NCBI GenBank assembly: GCA_964035545.1
Contig: OZ037770.1
Span: 14,098,642 to 14,158,641 of the forward strand
Direction: 5' to 3'
From: Bugula neritina
Lineage: Eukaryota > Bryozoa > Gymnolaemata > Cheilostomatida > Bugulidae
DNA length: 60,000 bases
Part shown: positions 38,601 through 52,300 of the stretch, piece by piece
Layout: each line of letters starts with the position of its first letter
Numbering within the stretch: the first letter of the stretch is position 1
Translations under genes and position numbers: made by a program
Notes under the pieces: model-generated
The model's input: the letters and a program-made list of their open reading frames with translations, nothing else
What the model was told of the DNA's origin: nothing
Database searches by the model: none

Positions 38601-41600
38601 AGTATATAATTATATTATTAGCAAGTAGAAGTTTGTAATCTAGACAGAGATGAACATATTATTAATATTATACAGTTGTAGATAAGCTGGTGAAACTGAT
38701 GTGAGAGGGTATTACAGAACCAAGAGCGGATATTATATCACTTGACAGCACTAAAAGTGGCAGCAGTTGCATAGCAACCATCAAGCTTGTCGCTGTTTGC
38801 ATGGATGTGGAAAGTCACATTAACAAGTTATTGGCAAATTTGAAATTAAACTTGACTAGGATTAATTTGCTCTGACACAAGACGTAGCGCTTGAGGCATA
38901 AGAAATTGATTAAAGCAGTAGTTAGAATAATAGGTATGACATACCGGGCATGTTAGGTAAAGCCCATCCTTCAACTGCCTTTGGACTCACAGCTATTATC
39001 TTCTCAGCCTCCCATTTGCCACTTTCCTAAAAGCAGACATAAAATAATTTTATAATATGTCAAAATTCTGAACCAAAGAAAAATGTAATATATTTTGCTT
39101 CTTTGTACAGTAAGCGGTTTCAGTCACAAAGAATATTCAAATCAAATCAAATTAAAATGGATCTTTCTCTAATTGGATAAGAGCAGACAGCTAATATGTT
39201 TTATTACTGTGTAGGTAAAAGTATGTGTCAGAATTATGGACTAAATAAAACATTTAAATAGTTTTTTGCTTATTTGTACAGTGAAAATAACAATACTATG
39301 TTTATCAAATCGAATTAAAAGGTTTCCCATGTCTATTGAATAAGAGAAGACAACTAATACATTTCACTTTTCTGAATATAAAAATTATTTGTTGGAAAAC
39401 TTAATCAAATAAAACACATGAAAGGAACCTAGTGGAAGAGAGAAGACAACTAATATATTTTATTTTTCTGGCGACAGAGTGTTGTAGACTACTACGTATA
39501 GTAGGACTCACTTGGTTCAGTTCAAACTTGAAGATGGTGCTGGAAAGAGCACAACCAACAAAGCCGACTGGTTTCTCAGGATTGTGGAGGAACCGGATTT
39601 CCAGAGGGATAAGACCCTCCTCTCCTAGGGGCACTGAGTACTGGTACTTCCTCTTGTTGAAGTCCCACACATGCAGAGAGGTGCCATAATCTGTCGTCAT
39701 AGTAACAAGATAACAAATAAAGCATACTGCATACAGATATAAAAAGAAATGAATAGTTGCAACCATATGGTGTTGTTCAAAAACCTTGAAGCTGTCCAGA
39801 ATACTGTCAGGTACTGAGAAAAGACAACTTCACAAGACAACCCTCGTTCAATTAAATACTTTATGTGTGTTAAACTGTGTTAAATAATGCAGGCAGCATT
39901 CATGAATGCTGAATTTTGAGTGGAATGTGTTTCGTTTGATGTCTGAACGGCTACTGATATCAATCCAATAAGCTAAAAATTGGCAACAGTGCAGATACAT
40001 CAAAAGATTATAAAAACTGCAGCAGGCAATATTTGCTTCAACATAGCTGTGAAATACAGCCAAGTTTTATTTTGAATATTGATTGAAGATAGTCTACCAA
40101 TGCATTGATGCATTCCACCACCAAACGGGCAAATAAATGAAATTATATCAAACTGTAGAAAGCTATAGTCATGCAACTATGGTCAGCTCTTTCTAATAAC
40201 AGCAATATTAGTAACTCTCTTTAATTTAGTATGCATGGCTGATGCTGAAAAAGAAACCATTTTAAACTATAAGCTTCGATAAGATAGGCAACTGGTATAG
40301 TAAATGTGACAAACAGATAAGAAACCTCATAAATAATCTTTTAGAATTTAACCTCAATTCATTAACCTCCTATAAAAAATAACAATAATTGACAAGCAAT
40401 TAAATTTATTACCCACTTATAATGCCAAAAAGCAAACATCTCACATTCATTACAGAAATTTATGTTCATTTTATTGCATCTAGTGAAATATGCAATAATA
40501 TTAAGTAGTTATTTTTAAATCTGTAAGAGAACCAACTTTAGTACAAAATAGACAGGAATCATCAAGCCACTTACCAGTTGGTACATCGGCGGGGTTGAAA
40601 CACTTCCACCATCTGCAGGGTGAACCGAATTCGGAACTTATCATGACATTGAACTTGTACTGGTACCAGAAGTCATAGCCAAATGGAGTTACATCATCTT
40701 CTGAATTCCATGAGCCTTTTATCTTCCATGTTTGTCCATCCAGTACCACAAAACCACCTATGATGACGGAAACATTTACCATAACAAAACCACCTATAAT
40801 TTTATTCCATGCGAAAACAACAAAGACTTTGTAAAATAGCAGTCACTAAGGAGGTAGGTGCAGTAATGAAGAAATTGAGAAAAGCCTGTGTTCTATATTA
40901 AAAATATAGCAAAGGAAATTATGTTCTCGCAAGAGTTTCAACCCGCATCCCAAACCAAAATTTATAAAGAAATTTACAGAACTTAGACTATTTCAATATC
41001 TCCACTGTATACTGCTCCTAATTGTCACTAACACTTCTATATGCAATTCACACATCAAACCACTTCACACAACACCTTCACATATGCAGGTCTGATTAAA
41101 GGAAAATGATAGTTACTAGTGAAAAGCAAAACATAATTTATAGCTGTTATTATAATAAATCATTCATAGAAAAAGAGAGACTACATTATATTATATTATA
41201 TTATATTGGAATAGAGTCTAGAACTCTGTTTGAAGTTTCTCCAGTTCTAGTTTCAGGCGCATGACTTATAGTTTGACTTTAATTTGGGCTTTATTATAGA
41301 CTGATAATCTGCGAGAGGGTTAGGTGAAATATATATAACTCATTTACCAAAACATTTTGAGTGTCAAAAATTCTGCCAAAAAATTCAGCATTCTTCGATT
41401 ATATTGGGGGGGGGGGGGAATAGAGTTAAAATATCTATTAATATAAAATGCCAATAAAGTAATTAGTCATATCTAAAAAATCCTATGTAATATATGTTGG
41501 TATTTAACTTGCAGTAAGCTCCAGGGTGTAAATAGGCCATGCAGTATATGCATCAATTCATCTCAGAGGTTAACAAATACATTCTTTAAATTTTATTGCA

Positions 41601-44600
41601 AAAGAATAAAATTCATAATAAAGTTAGATGGTATGATATTCTCCCAGGATGAAGATTATGAGTTTTGAAATTAAATTGTCATGACTGGTTTCCAATTGAA
41701 TGTAATAAATAACATGCATGTCTGTTAGGAAATAGTATACTACATGTATAGATGTGTAATATGACCTTTAAAACACCTTGCCTTATATCTCCCTTCCTAT
41801 TTCTGCCCACTATTCCATAAACTAGTTGCTGGTGAAATAACAGGCACTTCAATATAAGTGAGAAAAGCCGCAACTGGTATGATTTATGTTGTAACACAGC
41901 TATTTCAGCAATTTTAGTCAATTTATTTTGACGAAGATAGCTACGAAGAGCTAAAAGCTGCCGTGGTTACAAGATATTAGTTTCCAGCTCTGCTGTAAAA
42001 AGCTCTAGACCGCTAGACAAATAGCTCATAATAGGAGTTTATTCAAAACCATTTAAATTATATAAATTAAATTTGACTACCTATAAAAGGGAAATATGTC
42101 AAGTTCTGACAGTAACTGTTATTTAGATTGCGAAAGTTATTTTTCTAGTTGTAATGGAGTATAGACAAATTTATTGTATTCAGCTGCATTGTCATTGCTT
42201 TGAATTATGGTCCTGCAACTATAAGTTAATGCAAACCCCAACCACAAATCTATCAGCCATGCAGATCCACATGGATCCATTCGAAGCAATGGAAAGGGGA
42301 GTTGCTTGCAGTAAAGTTATATGAATTATATATGCCCATATATGACAGGCTGTAAATAACATATAATACATACCTAAGTTGGTTTATAACCACAAGTTCA
42401 GCAAACTAACTAGTTTACTCAGGACATGTGGTAATGCAAGAGATAAATTGAATACATATGTTCAAAGGCAATGAGTAGCATAAAAGAAACCAAAGTAATG
42501 ATAAAAAACAACGGGTAGCAAAATTTAATACATTGCAGAATGTATTAAACTTACAACTAGTTTCAAATACAAGAACAGCTACTTCACAATAAGTCTCATG
42601 TATCAAGTTTCAACTCGCAGTTTAGCATAGTTTTGAGCAAATATTTGTTGAATGTTGCATAATATTCACAAGTGTATTGTAGTACCTATAACACCTGTTC
42701 TCCCACTTCAAATGACTTTATTACCTCAATAAAGAATCAAACTCAGTGCTTTCACAAGCTATCGTATACTACTGAACCTGCAGCATGCAGTAAGGGTTCT
42801 AGTAAAGAAATAGCAGGAGAGAAACATTCTTCTCTCATAGCTTTACTATATGAAACAAATTCACAAAGATGTCTCCAACCAGCTGGCACAATGTGCCACA
42901 AAATCTTTAGGAATTTAAAGCTATGGAAGCCAAATGTCAGTCTCTGGTTAAACAAATCTTTATGGTCCAACTTTGCAAACTATGTCATATTTCAATATCT
43001 TTAAATAGATTTTTCAGGCATGGATAGCTATAACTATTTGGTAAATCTTCAAAGCAAAGTTAGATATATGCTAAACAAAACTGTGTGCCATCAGTGATAA
43101 TATTTAGTTTCGTATCCCTTGCAGTGATATATACTACTGTAAAACATACATGATTTGGAAGGAATACAGCATGCATGTTAAACCAGAATAAATTACAGGA
43201 CCCTACCCTTTGCTCCATCATTTTCATCACCCATCATGCTAACTATGACGTCACCTGACTTCATACAATGACTGGTGTGGGGACGGCTATATCCCACAGC
43301 TTTTAGGTCCTCAGGCTCCACAACCTGCAATCCATAAACTAATTAAGCATGTTTGTGGGAGCGGAGAACTAATGCCCCTATATATGTATCATTCAAGTGT
43401 GAAACCTAAGTTTAAAATTATGGTAAATTCATTTTCACTTGCAATAGCTGAGGCTGTAAAAGTAGATACAAGTACAAAAACATCTAAAAATCCTGTAACC
43501 AATTAACCTGATTATAAGCCAGTTGATATTTTACTTTGAGAGGAAATTCACTGGTCACATGAGCTGTGTTGACCTCTAAACCATTGAATGACACAGTTTA
43601 CACAAACCACATGGTCTGTTCTCTATACTCACAGCATGGTGCTTGGGTTGGGCAGGGTCACTCATATCTATGATGTAGATACGGCTAGAACCCAGGCTGG
43701 GAAGAATGAGCTTATCTCTTGTTGATTTCTCGTCTCCATGGCAACTGGCACAAGTATTCCAGCCTGAGTGATGCAGTTCATCATTCTCATGCGGCATGGG
43801 GAGTCTATGAACCACCTGCAAATTTCAACAACACAAATGGGTTTTGGACTATATTTGTGCCCATGCAGGTGTGTGTTTGACTGCCCGCTAGTTCAAGATA
43901 ATGCATTTTGGGTATACAACAGCTAGATTTATAGAACACAGCTTTGTTTGTGCTCTAGAAGGATAACTTTCAAGTGTGGCTTGAAGATCTAGTAATAAAG
44001 GATTTGGGAGAACCCTAGATGGAGAATATAGTGGAAGCAAGTTGCTGTTTTTGCAAAAATTTCAACCTCAAATTAAAATTTATCAAGACAATTAAAAAGC
44101 TGAAGCTATTAAAGTGTCATCTTTTTCTGCACTTTTACACATTGATGCACTACATGACTCCTTTGTAATTGACAAAGAGGCTATGAAAGGAGACTGAAAG
44201 TTAGAATGCTTAAAAGCAGATTTCTTGTCTTGAATAATAAACCTCAAAATGGCTAATCTCTTGCAGAGAAGGTAAAAATATAATTAAAAGGCTAGCACAA
44301 TGTTTTAATGGGCATAAATTATACTAAATTTGTTTGATTATCTAAATTATAATGAACAAGTTAAATTAAAAGCTTTATGTTTACTAAAGAGATTTTAGAC
44401 AAACATGTTAGCAAAATTGTATGCCGAAACCAGTAAGCGTAGGGCCACACGAAGCGTTTTAAACGCATGTGGCGTGCGAGAAAATCCGTTTGGCCTAAAA
44501 ATGGGACGTTATGTGCAGAATTTTCATGCTTCTAACATGCTGAGCGAGAAGTGCGGCAAGTTCAGGCGTAAAGCTTTATTGTGCAACTAAAGTGTCGTTT

Positions 44601-45922
44601 TTTAATATTCCTGCCAGCCTATGCCACTCTTTTGTGCAAAGTTTGACTGAATGCTCTGAGGATTAAGAAGATGCGTAAAGAAATATACATGTTGCATATC
44701 TTTAGTTTTCTTTAGAATTTTCATCATTATCAATTGAATTCAGCCAAACAGGTGAACAAAAGGTGTGTATAATACGATGTGTACATTGCAGGGTTTAGCT
44801 TGAATAATACAACTTAAAAACAACCACATAGAAATATTGATATCGATTTTACAAAACTAACAAGTATATTTACTAGCTCTATAAGTGATGCTACATGATG
44901 ACCAAGTTTCAATCATTATGTTTCCATAAAACTTTCAATCTACAGGTTTGGAAGAAGTTGCATTGAATGAAACCACAACCTTAAAGTTCATGTGAACCGC
45001 AATGACAAATTCAGCCATATGAGCATTTTGTCTCACAATTTGAATGGGAATACAGTTAATTGTTTTATTGTAACCGCAACAATTTAGTGTAAAATGTGTA
45101 CTGTAATACTATAGTAATATCTGATATTGTTAATAGTAACATAGCAAACTGTATAGCTTTCTTTTGGAGTGCATTGAAAACGATTTAGACTCCAATAAAG
45201 AAAAACTATTATAGCAAGATAGGCATTTCGAAGTTGTCTACTTACTTTGGAATAATCAGGGGAATCTGGATCCACACAGACAGTGGCAAGGTAGTCTTTC
45301 CGCCCTTCTACAGTCTGTATACAAGGAACATAGACCAACTTCTCTCTTGGCCCTTTAGCCATAGCATCAGCAGGGCTGGCATAGCCAGGACCCTTACAGC
45401 AACTGCCATCTATTAGTATATGGAGAATCCAATAATTTGAGGCTTATTGCTGTCCAGGATGTTAGAAGAGTTACCAAAACACACTCTTAGTAGAATGATT
45501 TGACACATATGTGATCAGATAGATATAAATATCACTTAGACAGAAAAAAAAAAGTATTTAATTCAAGAAGTTTTATTTACAACTGCCACCATTGTCAACA
45601 GAATGATGCTGATTAGAACTATTATAAGTCTAAGCAGCAAAATTGGGATGAACATGCATTTCTTACTTATAGCGAAAACAAAAGAAATGGCTACAGTATT
45701 TAAAAGCTTTCACTCTATCTACTATATTATTATTAGTGTTGCTGTAAAAAACGTTAATTCCAGTGATATTTTTCAACCCAACAAAATCATAAGCAAATAA
45801 AGAACTTGAAAGCTCTGCACAGCTGAATGAAACAGCTGTTATAGATACACCAAAGAACCCTTTAAACCTTTAAGAACCATATAATTGAATCCACTATACC
45901 ATTTACCTGCAGGAGGTGCCAT
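35602..45922 (-). CDS. SELENBP1: Selenium-binding protein 1 / methanethiol oxidase homologue
   Basis: Eleven exons join in frame to 481 residues, against 472 in human: 45922-45907, 45409-45246, 43815-43633, 43324-43207, 40757-40575, 39690-39512, 39026-38945, 38455-38334, 37015-36804, 36088-35923, 35622-35602. Hallmarks of the family are [11 protein letters not shown] near the N-terminus, [17 protein letters not shown] (about 72-88), [47 protein letters not shown] and [15 protein letters not shown] near the C-terminus. The family is a cytosolic beta-propeller protein that oxidises methanethiol to hydrogen sulfide, hydrogen peroxide and formaldehyde. The residue aligned with human Cys57 is Ser59 (SPDYSK). 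The first exon codes only five residues plus one base, and the last only six. The final splice replaces a read-through tail with ELLPTA. Confidence 0.95.
36657..36800. repeat. Irregular AGTCACATGACT repeats
   Basis: About eight imperfect copies of TCACATGA or AGTCACATGACT, some palindromic, lie immediately downstream (minus strand) of the SELENBP1 exon 37015-36804. Spacing is irregular. Confidence 0.75.
37322..37650 (-). mobile_element. Dimeric tRNA-headed SINE
   Basis: On the minus strand two tRNA-like heads occur, each with GGTGTARTGGTTAGCACAC-type A-box sequence, a CTTGCTTGCAAG anticodon-arm-like palindrome and a B box (GAGTTTGAATCCC near 37570, GGATTCGATTCC near 37335). Each head is preceded by ATGTAGTGTTGAGTTTACCC (ends at 37649 and 37421), so the repeat unit is 228 bp and the element is a tandem dimer. 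It lies in a SELENBP1 intron in the same orientation as the gene. The head at 8569 appears related. Confidence 0.75.
42230..42315 (+). repeat. Short dispersed repeat, copy B
   Basis: AACCACAAATCTATCAGCC, CAGATCCACATGGATCCATT and GAAGCAATGGAAAGGGGAG match the order seen at 32148-32225. It is in a SELENBP1 intron. Confidence 0.55.
44434..44585 (+). mobile_element. One-ended relative of the MITE family
   Basis: It starts TAAGCGTAGGGCCACACGAA, close to the MITE end TAAGCCTAGGGCCACACG, followed by a different palindrome (GCGTTTTAAACGC). GAGCGAGAAGTGCGGCAAG near 44540 resembles GAGCGACAAGTGCGAA inside the MITEs. No matching right end is seen, so this is a truncated or diverged member. Confidence 0.5.
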
Positions 45923-48900
45923 CTCAGCTGTATCTTATAGTTCAACTGTAGCTGTCACTTTGTCACTATAATAAGTCAATCTCATCAATAATGAATACAG
46001 GAGATAAATGACCGCAGCTTTGTACAATAACTTGGTATAAAGTGTCATTTATAAGGAAATGTAAGCTGATTGGTTGATATTTCTAAATGAAAGGCCAACG
46101 TGAGGAGAGGCGATATAATTATTTAGGTGAACATTTTTCACAACTACTGCAAATTGTAGTTGAAAGTCTGTTGAGACAAGCTATAGATTGCGTAATCTAA
46201 AGCATAAATTAAACTTTCAAACAAGTTGATTATGGAAAATTCCTCAAAGCTATGTGAGATTTGAAAGTATAAAAGCAAATTTTAGACTGAGTATAGACAA
46301 TTACTGTCAATATGGTCTTTTGATGTGTTTTGTATAAAACAACATTAGGCAGTTATACATATAAACTATAATTATGCGCTATAAATTGCCAACTTACCAA
46401 CTTACAACAATATTCCTGTATAATTTATGCAAAATTGACTGAATATATAAAATTGATAGGATAACTCCTAAACTATTTGGAATAGTACATATTATAGTGC
46501 AGCAGGTCTTGAATCAGCATGCACTTTAACCAGTGTTGGCATTGATGTTTAAAAGGCATATATACCATAACAGGTTGTGTATTGTATTAACTATATTAGT
46601 ATTTGACTAACCATATCAAAGTTACTTAAGTTTCTTGAAAGAAGTTAGCCAGATTGCACACCAAAAATTCTATCACAGAATGTAAAGTAGACAGAGCAGT
46701 AAAGACTTTCAAACAAAAGTTACCAAAAATAGCAAACAGATGTGCATTGCAAACAGGATAATATTTTTGTATGCTGATGCCAGCTACAAGTGATTTGCAT
46801 AGTTTTTTAAAAAAATCACTTTTTTTCCAATTCTCTTCTGCTTGGCATCCATCTCTTTCATCGCTTATAATGTAATTATTAATGCCTTTAATTTTAACAA
46901 AAAGTTTATAAGATTATAAATTTCCTTATACAAAACTCAATTCTTTCTTGTATAAATATTGTCTAATAATCATAATTATATTAAACTGATCTATTAACTG
47001 CACTATAAAAAACATCATGTCATAGTAGAGTTTTAATATACTACTGTGAAGAAAGATTAAAATTTAAATGGTGTGCAATGCAATCTCTAGTAAATTGGAG
47101 TTATGTTTCCAATAACTTCATTTAAATAGGATCGCTATTTTTTACATGATACGCAATGTTAAGATTATATTGATATGTACTAGTTCTGTTTGTTTACTGG
47201 ATATAACCAATTTCATTAGTATGATATGAAGTTGGCATACATTCAATTTAAAGTTTATCAGTTGACTAATTTCTGTGTCTTGGCTTCATCAAAATTAATA
47301 ATTATAATTGTGTTATTTATGAGTCCATGGCAACATTGAAGGAGTTGTTTTTGCCTTTCTTTCTTCGAGTATAATTTTTAAAACAAGTAACATTTTTAAA
47401 ACAAGCAATAATTATGTTTACAAAATTTATAATTTTTTCAATTGTATATTTTTATAAATACATTAAAAAATAAGTAGCAAATAAATAATTACAATCAACT
47501 ATTTTTGAGCGAGAGTACTAACAAATATACAGCGCATCAAATAAAGTCCTTAAATTCAAAGTTACGGTTCAAATGGAAACCTGAACGACTACCATAACAT
47601 TGACGTAGACTGATACTATAAATACAAGAATTTTTTATTTTTACATTACCATGATCATCATATTCGTATTGAATATGCATAGCAGTAATTTGATTTATGC
47701 AATTAATGTTAAATTAAGAGATATTTGTATATTTAAGTAATTTTTTCGCAGTAACTGACTAAAAGTAAAAGTAAAACTTTCCTTTAAATTTAGGGTTTAA
47801 TTTTATTTAGTTTGAGTTTGAATTTCTTGTAATTATATTTGTAAACTTGCAATTGTATAATTATCTTGTTATATTTATAATATACACAAATTGAAAATGA
47901 TGATAATAATTATAAATCTAATAATTATTGTAAATCTAATTAACTTTAAAATTTAAATAATTATATTCAAATTCATATTCATGTTGAATCAGTATGCCAC
48001 TGAAGTGATTCATATTCTAATTCAAGGTAATTTACATTGAATTTGATATCTACGTGATATTGCTCTTTACTTTTGTTTAAGTTCAATTCTAACTTCGGTC
48101 TCCAAGTTTACGTTTAAATTTGTATTTCACTCACACTCAATCTGACTCAATAGTTATTTTACTATTCACACTGGCTTTTGTAAATTTAATATATTAAATT
48201 TATTATTGACTATTTGAAAAGTAAACCATTTGAATTTAAAAGTAATTTTCATAATCACCAAGGCTATGAGTTGTTTTCAAACAAAGTTTTTTTTTGTTTT
48301 TCAATAGTTTAACGACAAACTGCCTTATATTCATAGCTGTTATGTCTTTTTAACAAAAACTGAATGCATCTGTTGCAGTAACATAGCACTTATAACTAAT
48401 AATACAATGACGGTTGCATTAATTGGTTTTTCTATATTTTCCTGGACAATATTATATAAGACATAATTAAGTTCCATACTACAACACTAAAATTTACCCA
48501 GAAACTTCAGCCATCTTCATAATATCAAATTGTGAAGTGATATTTACTTTTTACTCTGGCACTCTAAAGATGACTCAAGGCTTTGAGTAACAAAATTAGT
48601 GTCATTTTTAAGAGAGCTCTGAGATCGCCCTAATGTATTTGTTTATATATTTGAATATCGTTCTAAATAAGTAATTTATTTGCCTGCTTTTATTCAAGTT
48701 GCTTGCAGTTTAATAGAGGCAATTAATTTGATTTTTTAGAGTTTAGTTTTTTTAAAGTCTGAAAAAAATTCAAATTGTCAGTATTTTAGTGGTTTTAACT
48801 CAGGAGTTTCTAAATAACATGTTTCTCACTTAGAGTTAAGTTATAACTTTTAATATAACCTGTGTTCATTAGTGTGTATAGTTGTGTTGTGTTTTAGAAT

Positions 48901-49324
48901 ATAGAACTCCAATATAGTGAATATAATAACAGTCATTGTATTGATAGTAAGGATAAATTCCTATTATTATTGCTTTTAAGTTTTAACACAAAATTATTGT
49001 TTCTGAAGTGATTCTTTTATTCCACTCTGCTAGAAGTAGATTCCGAGAGTGTTGGCAGGAAGTTGGACAGGTTTTATCTAACATAAAGCATCGCTGACTT
49101 CTGTACAGTCATTACATATGTAGGCAGCAGTACTTTAACTCTAGCTAGTTTAATACTGTAATTTTAGACGTTTATCAAGATTGGAAGGTGCTACTTCATC
49201 TAATTGATAAAAACCAGCCAGCAAGATACGCAATTCACCAGTTTCTAGTCTCCGATACCATTTGTTGCTGTAATCTTTGGTGCTATTGTTGACGTCTTTA
49301 CCCGCGTATCTATAACTCCACACA
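45923..49324. other. Divergent intergenic region between the SELENBP1 and caspase genes
   Basis: About 3.4 kb of AT-rich DNA between two divergently transcribed genes, expected to hold both promoters. I see no coding exon, RNA gene or strong repeat, and no promoter motif I would defend. Confidence 0.5.
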
Positions 49325-52300
49325 ATGGAAGATATACACAGAAAGGTTCTCCAAAAGAACAGACCTTTCCTAATGAAGGAAGTGGTGTTAGACACACTTT
49401 GGTCTCATCTATTGGCCAAAGAGATCTTCACAGATGAAATGATTGAGCATATACAAGTACTGTCAGCTTACACAGTCATGCTGGTGTTTCATTTAGGTGC
49501 AGTAGTGGAGGAATTGAGATAGGCTAAATCCTTTAATTTTCTCAATAAATTTTGGTTTGGGGCGCAACTTAAAATTCTTACAAGAATAAAACTTCTTTTG
49601 CTACATTTGTAATCTAGAACAAAGGTTTTTCTTGATTTCTCCATTACTACACCTACAACTGTGTATCTAATATACTTTCAGCATATTAACCAATTAGGTT
49701 CACACGCAGCTATGTAGTTTTAGTTAACAAATTTCTGTATTTATATATAGGTGATTCCATTGCAACCACTTCCATCTGTCTGGAAATAAAAAGTTTTCTC
49801 TAGCCTGCTTTTAAACACAAGTTGTCATGCAATAAGTTTATTAGAAATATGATAAAAGTTAGAGTTAACTCTGCTGATGATAGCTGTCAATTTACAGCCA
49901 ATGGTAATCAATAGCTCTTAAATAATAGTAAACTGGTACTTATTTCAAGCCAATCGCGTTGATTCTTACATAACCAGTTAAACATTTAGGCAACTGGTGC
50001 TAAACCCTCCCAGATGCAGAGATTGTTGTCAGATCTGACTAGAAGAGGCCCTACTGCCTACGCAGCCTTCCTAGAGTGTCTGGTAGAAACAGAACAAGAC
50101 CATGTGGTGCACAGGCTACAGGCCACAGAGAAAGCACTGGGGGAGAAAGAGCCCAGGTTCTTTACACCTATAATGAATGTGAGTTGCATCCACTCCTCCC
50201 ACTCTCTCTTTCTGAGGCTAATATGGTATCCCAAGTTGTATTTCAATGAAAATTCATTACAAATCAATTTCTATGTATACTTAAGGTTAGCTTTTAGTAT
50301 TGGAAGTGAATGAGTGTGCTTGTTTTGTCTGTTGTGTTGCCTAGCAACCAGCAATGTGTTGTATACGTTTTCTTAATGTAACTCCTTTGGCACATGCCTG
50401 AGGAGTAAATTCTTTATACTTGATACACTCAGTTCAGCTTGCATGGGGCCAGTCAATGGAATCTGTCAACTCTTTTGTACTGAGCCTTTTGTGTCTGGGT
50501 TATTATGAAAACAACTTTTGAGTGCTGTTGTTACACTCAGTCACTTTTCCATGATGACTCTTTTCTTGTATGAATTATGTAATTCAATTACTTTCAGCTG
50601 AGATGTTTACTTCACCTGAGCTAGCCACAACACCTTGTTTTTGTATGCAGCAGCTTCAATTAATCTGATACCAATTCGAAGTCTAAGTAGTCTGAGAGAG
50701 TTGCAACCTGTTGATTTTTTTTAATTTTTGGGGCTAATTTTTGACTGCTGTTGACTATATTATGTTCAACTATTGCTTGTTGTATTTCAACTGTTTCCCC
50801 CCCTGCATTGATTAGTAATTGTAGGTTGTTGTAAATTAGCCAGTTCTAAAATCATTCTTTGATTTCATGGCAGCATAGCATTGCTTTCAATATTGAAAAC
50901 ATTTTAATCATCATAAGAAAGTTTTAACCCGCCATGTCTTTTAGTTTGTCAGGAACTGAAAAGTTGTTGCTAGAAGTAATTCTATTCTGTTGGTGTCACT
51001 GACAGTAAACCCAGGGTTGTCTTCTCATTTCCTTTCACACTGAAGATATGGAAAGTGAATACTGTACCTAGTTGTTGTATTGCAGACGCATTTGCATACC
51101 ATATCAAAAGAGCCTTCAATATATTTATTTTATGACAACTTCCTGTATAACTTCAAATATTTTATACTTTTAGTCAACGTCTGTTAAAGATTCTGACGTG
51201 CCGATGGGTTTGAAGTTTAACCCAGTGTCAGCCAATCATCACCCAGAGTTTAGTCTTTTCTCCGCCCCCACAGCGCAACCCACATTCCCGGGTAAACTAT
51301 CATTCTCAGCTGCTACGACTTCCGTCAGCCATTCTGCTGCAACCCTGCCACAGCTACATCAGCCAGCCAATAGGAATGCAGATAGAGTTTCTCTCCCGCC
51401 TCATGATACAGTTTCTTTGGAGAGAAGTAAACCAGGTGAAGTACACCTGGGTGGAAATTTTCCCAGAATTTCATCAACAGTTTTCACAGTCTGTTATACA
51501 TTCCCTTTCAATTTTTCATTGTGGGCTTTTCTCTAAATCTGTTGGTATTTTTTTTATAAAAGAAAGGTTATAAACCTCTCTTGAATTCACAATCCTATTT
51601 ACTTGCAGCACGGACTGTGACACTCATGGACGCCGCGACCTCCAGCTCGACGCTGCCTTCTAACTCCACGACTTCCAGCAGACCTACTATGTCCTTCCCC
51701 TTGCCTCCGGTTTACACATCTGGAGAGATAACTCCGCCGCAGTCTATTATTAACGGGTCTTGTAACCGGGACCCAGCGCGACGCAACCTGAGTAGCTTAT
51801 TTCAGTAGGTTCTCTGGCTATTTTCATTTGTCTGTCTGTCCAGTACGTGCCATGCAGCTTGCTATCAAAATGATAGTCAAAGATTGTCATCTGTTTTGTT
51901 TCACATTAACACTTCTCCGCTTGTCTCCACCTTAGTTGAATACTCTACCAAATAAATTGCCACGCTGTAGGTCTCCCGTCACACAAACTGACAATGGGGA
52001 TGGCATAGAGATCCCTTCGCTCTCAGACAGCATGCCTTCCCGAGGAATACAGTCTACGGACCACCCACAGGCTGTGGATATCAACCCCTACCCTCAAGTG
52101 CTAGGTAGACTGTGGTTACTTTTCATCTCTAGATAAACTCAAAGTATAGATCCACTAATAATAAACTAGAGTAGTAGCATTGTTTTTCTGAAAAATGAAA
52201 TTAGTTCAAAAATAGAAAGTTTAATGCAAAAGACTGTATACATTAGTGGCTAAACTGTGAGAAATAGCTAAAAACTAGAAATACATAGTGTGTACTAACT

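Noticed and set aside
42672-43004. A 110-codon plus-strand frame with an open minus-strand frame opposite
   Set aside because: It lies inside a SELENBP1 intron, has no recognisable domain and no supporting splice context.
51936-51970. A stronger-looking acceptor 35 bp upstream for the caspase exon
   Set aside because: It would shift the frame relative to the donor at 51804 and bring in an immediate stop. The acceptor at 51971 keeps phase.
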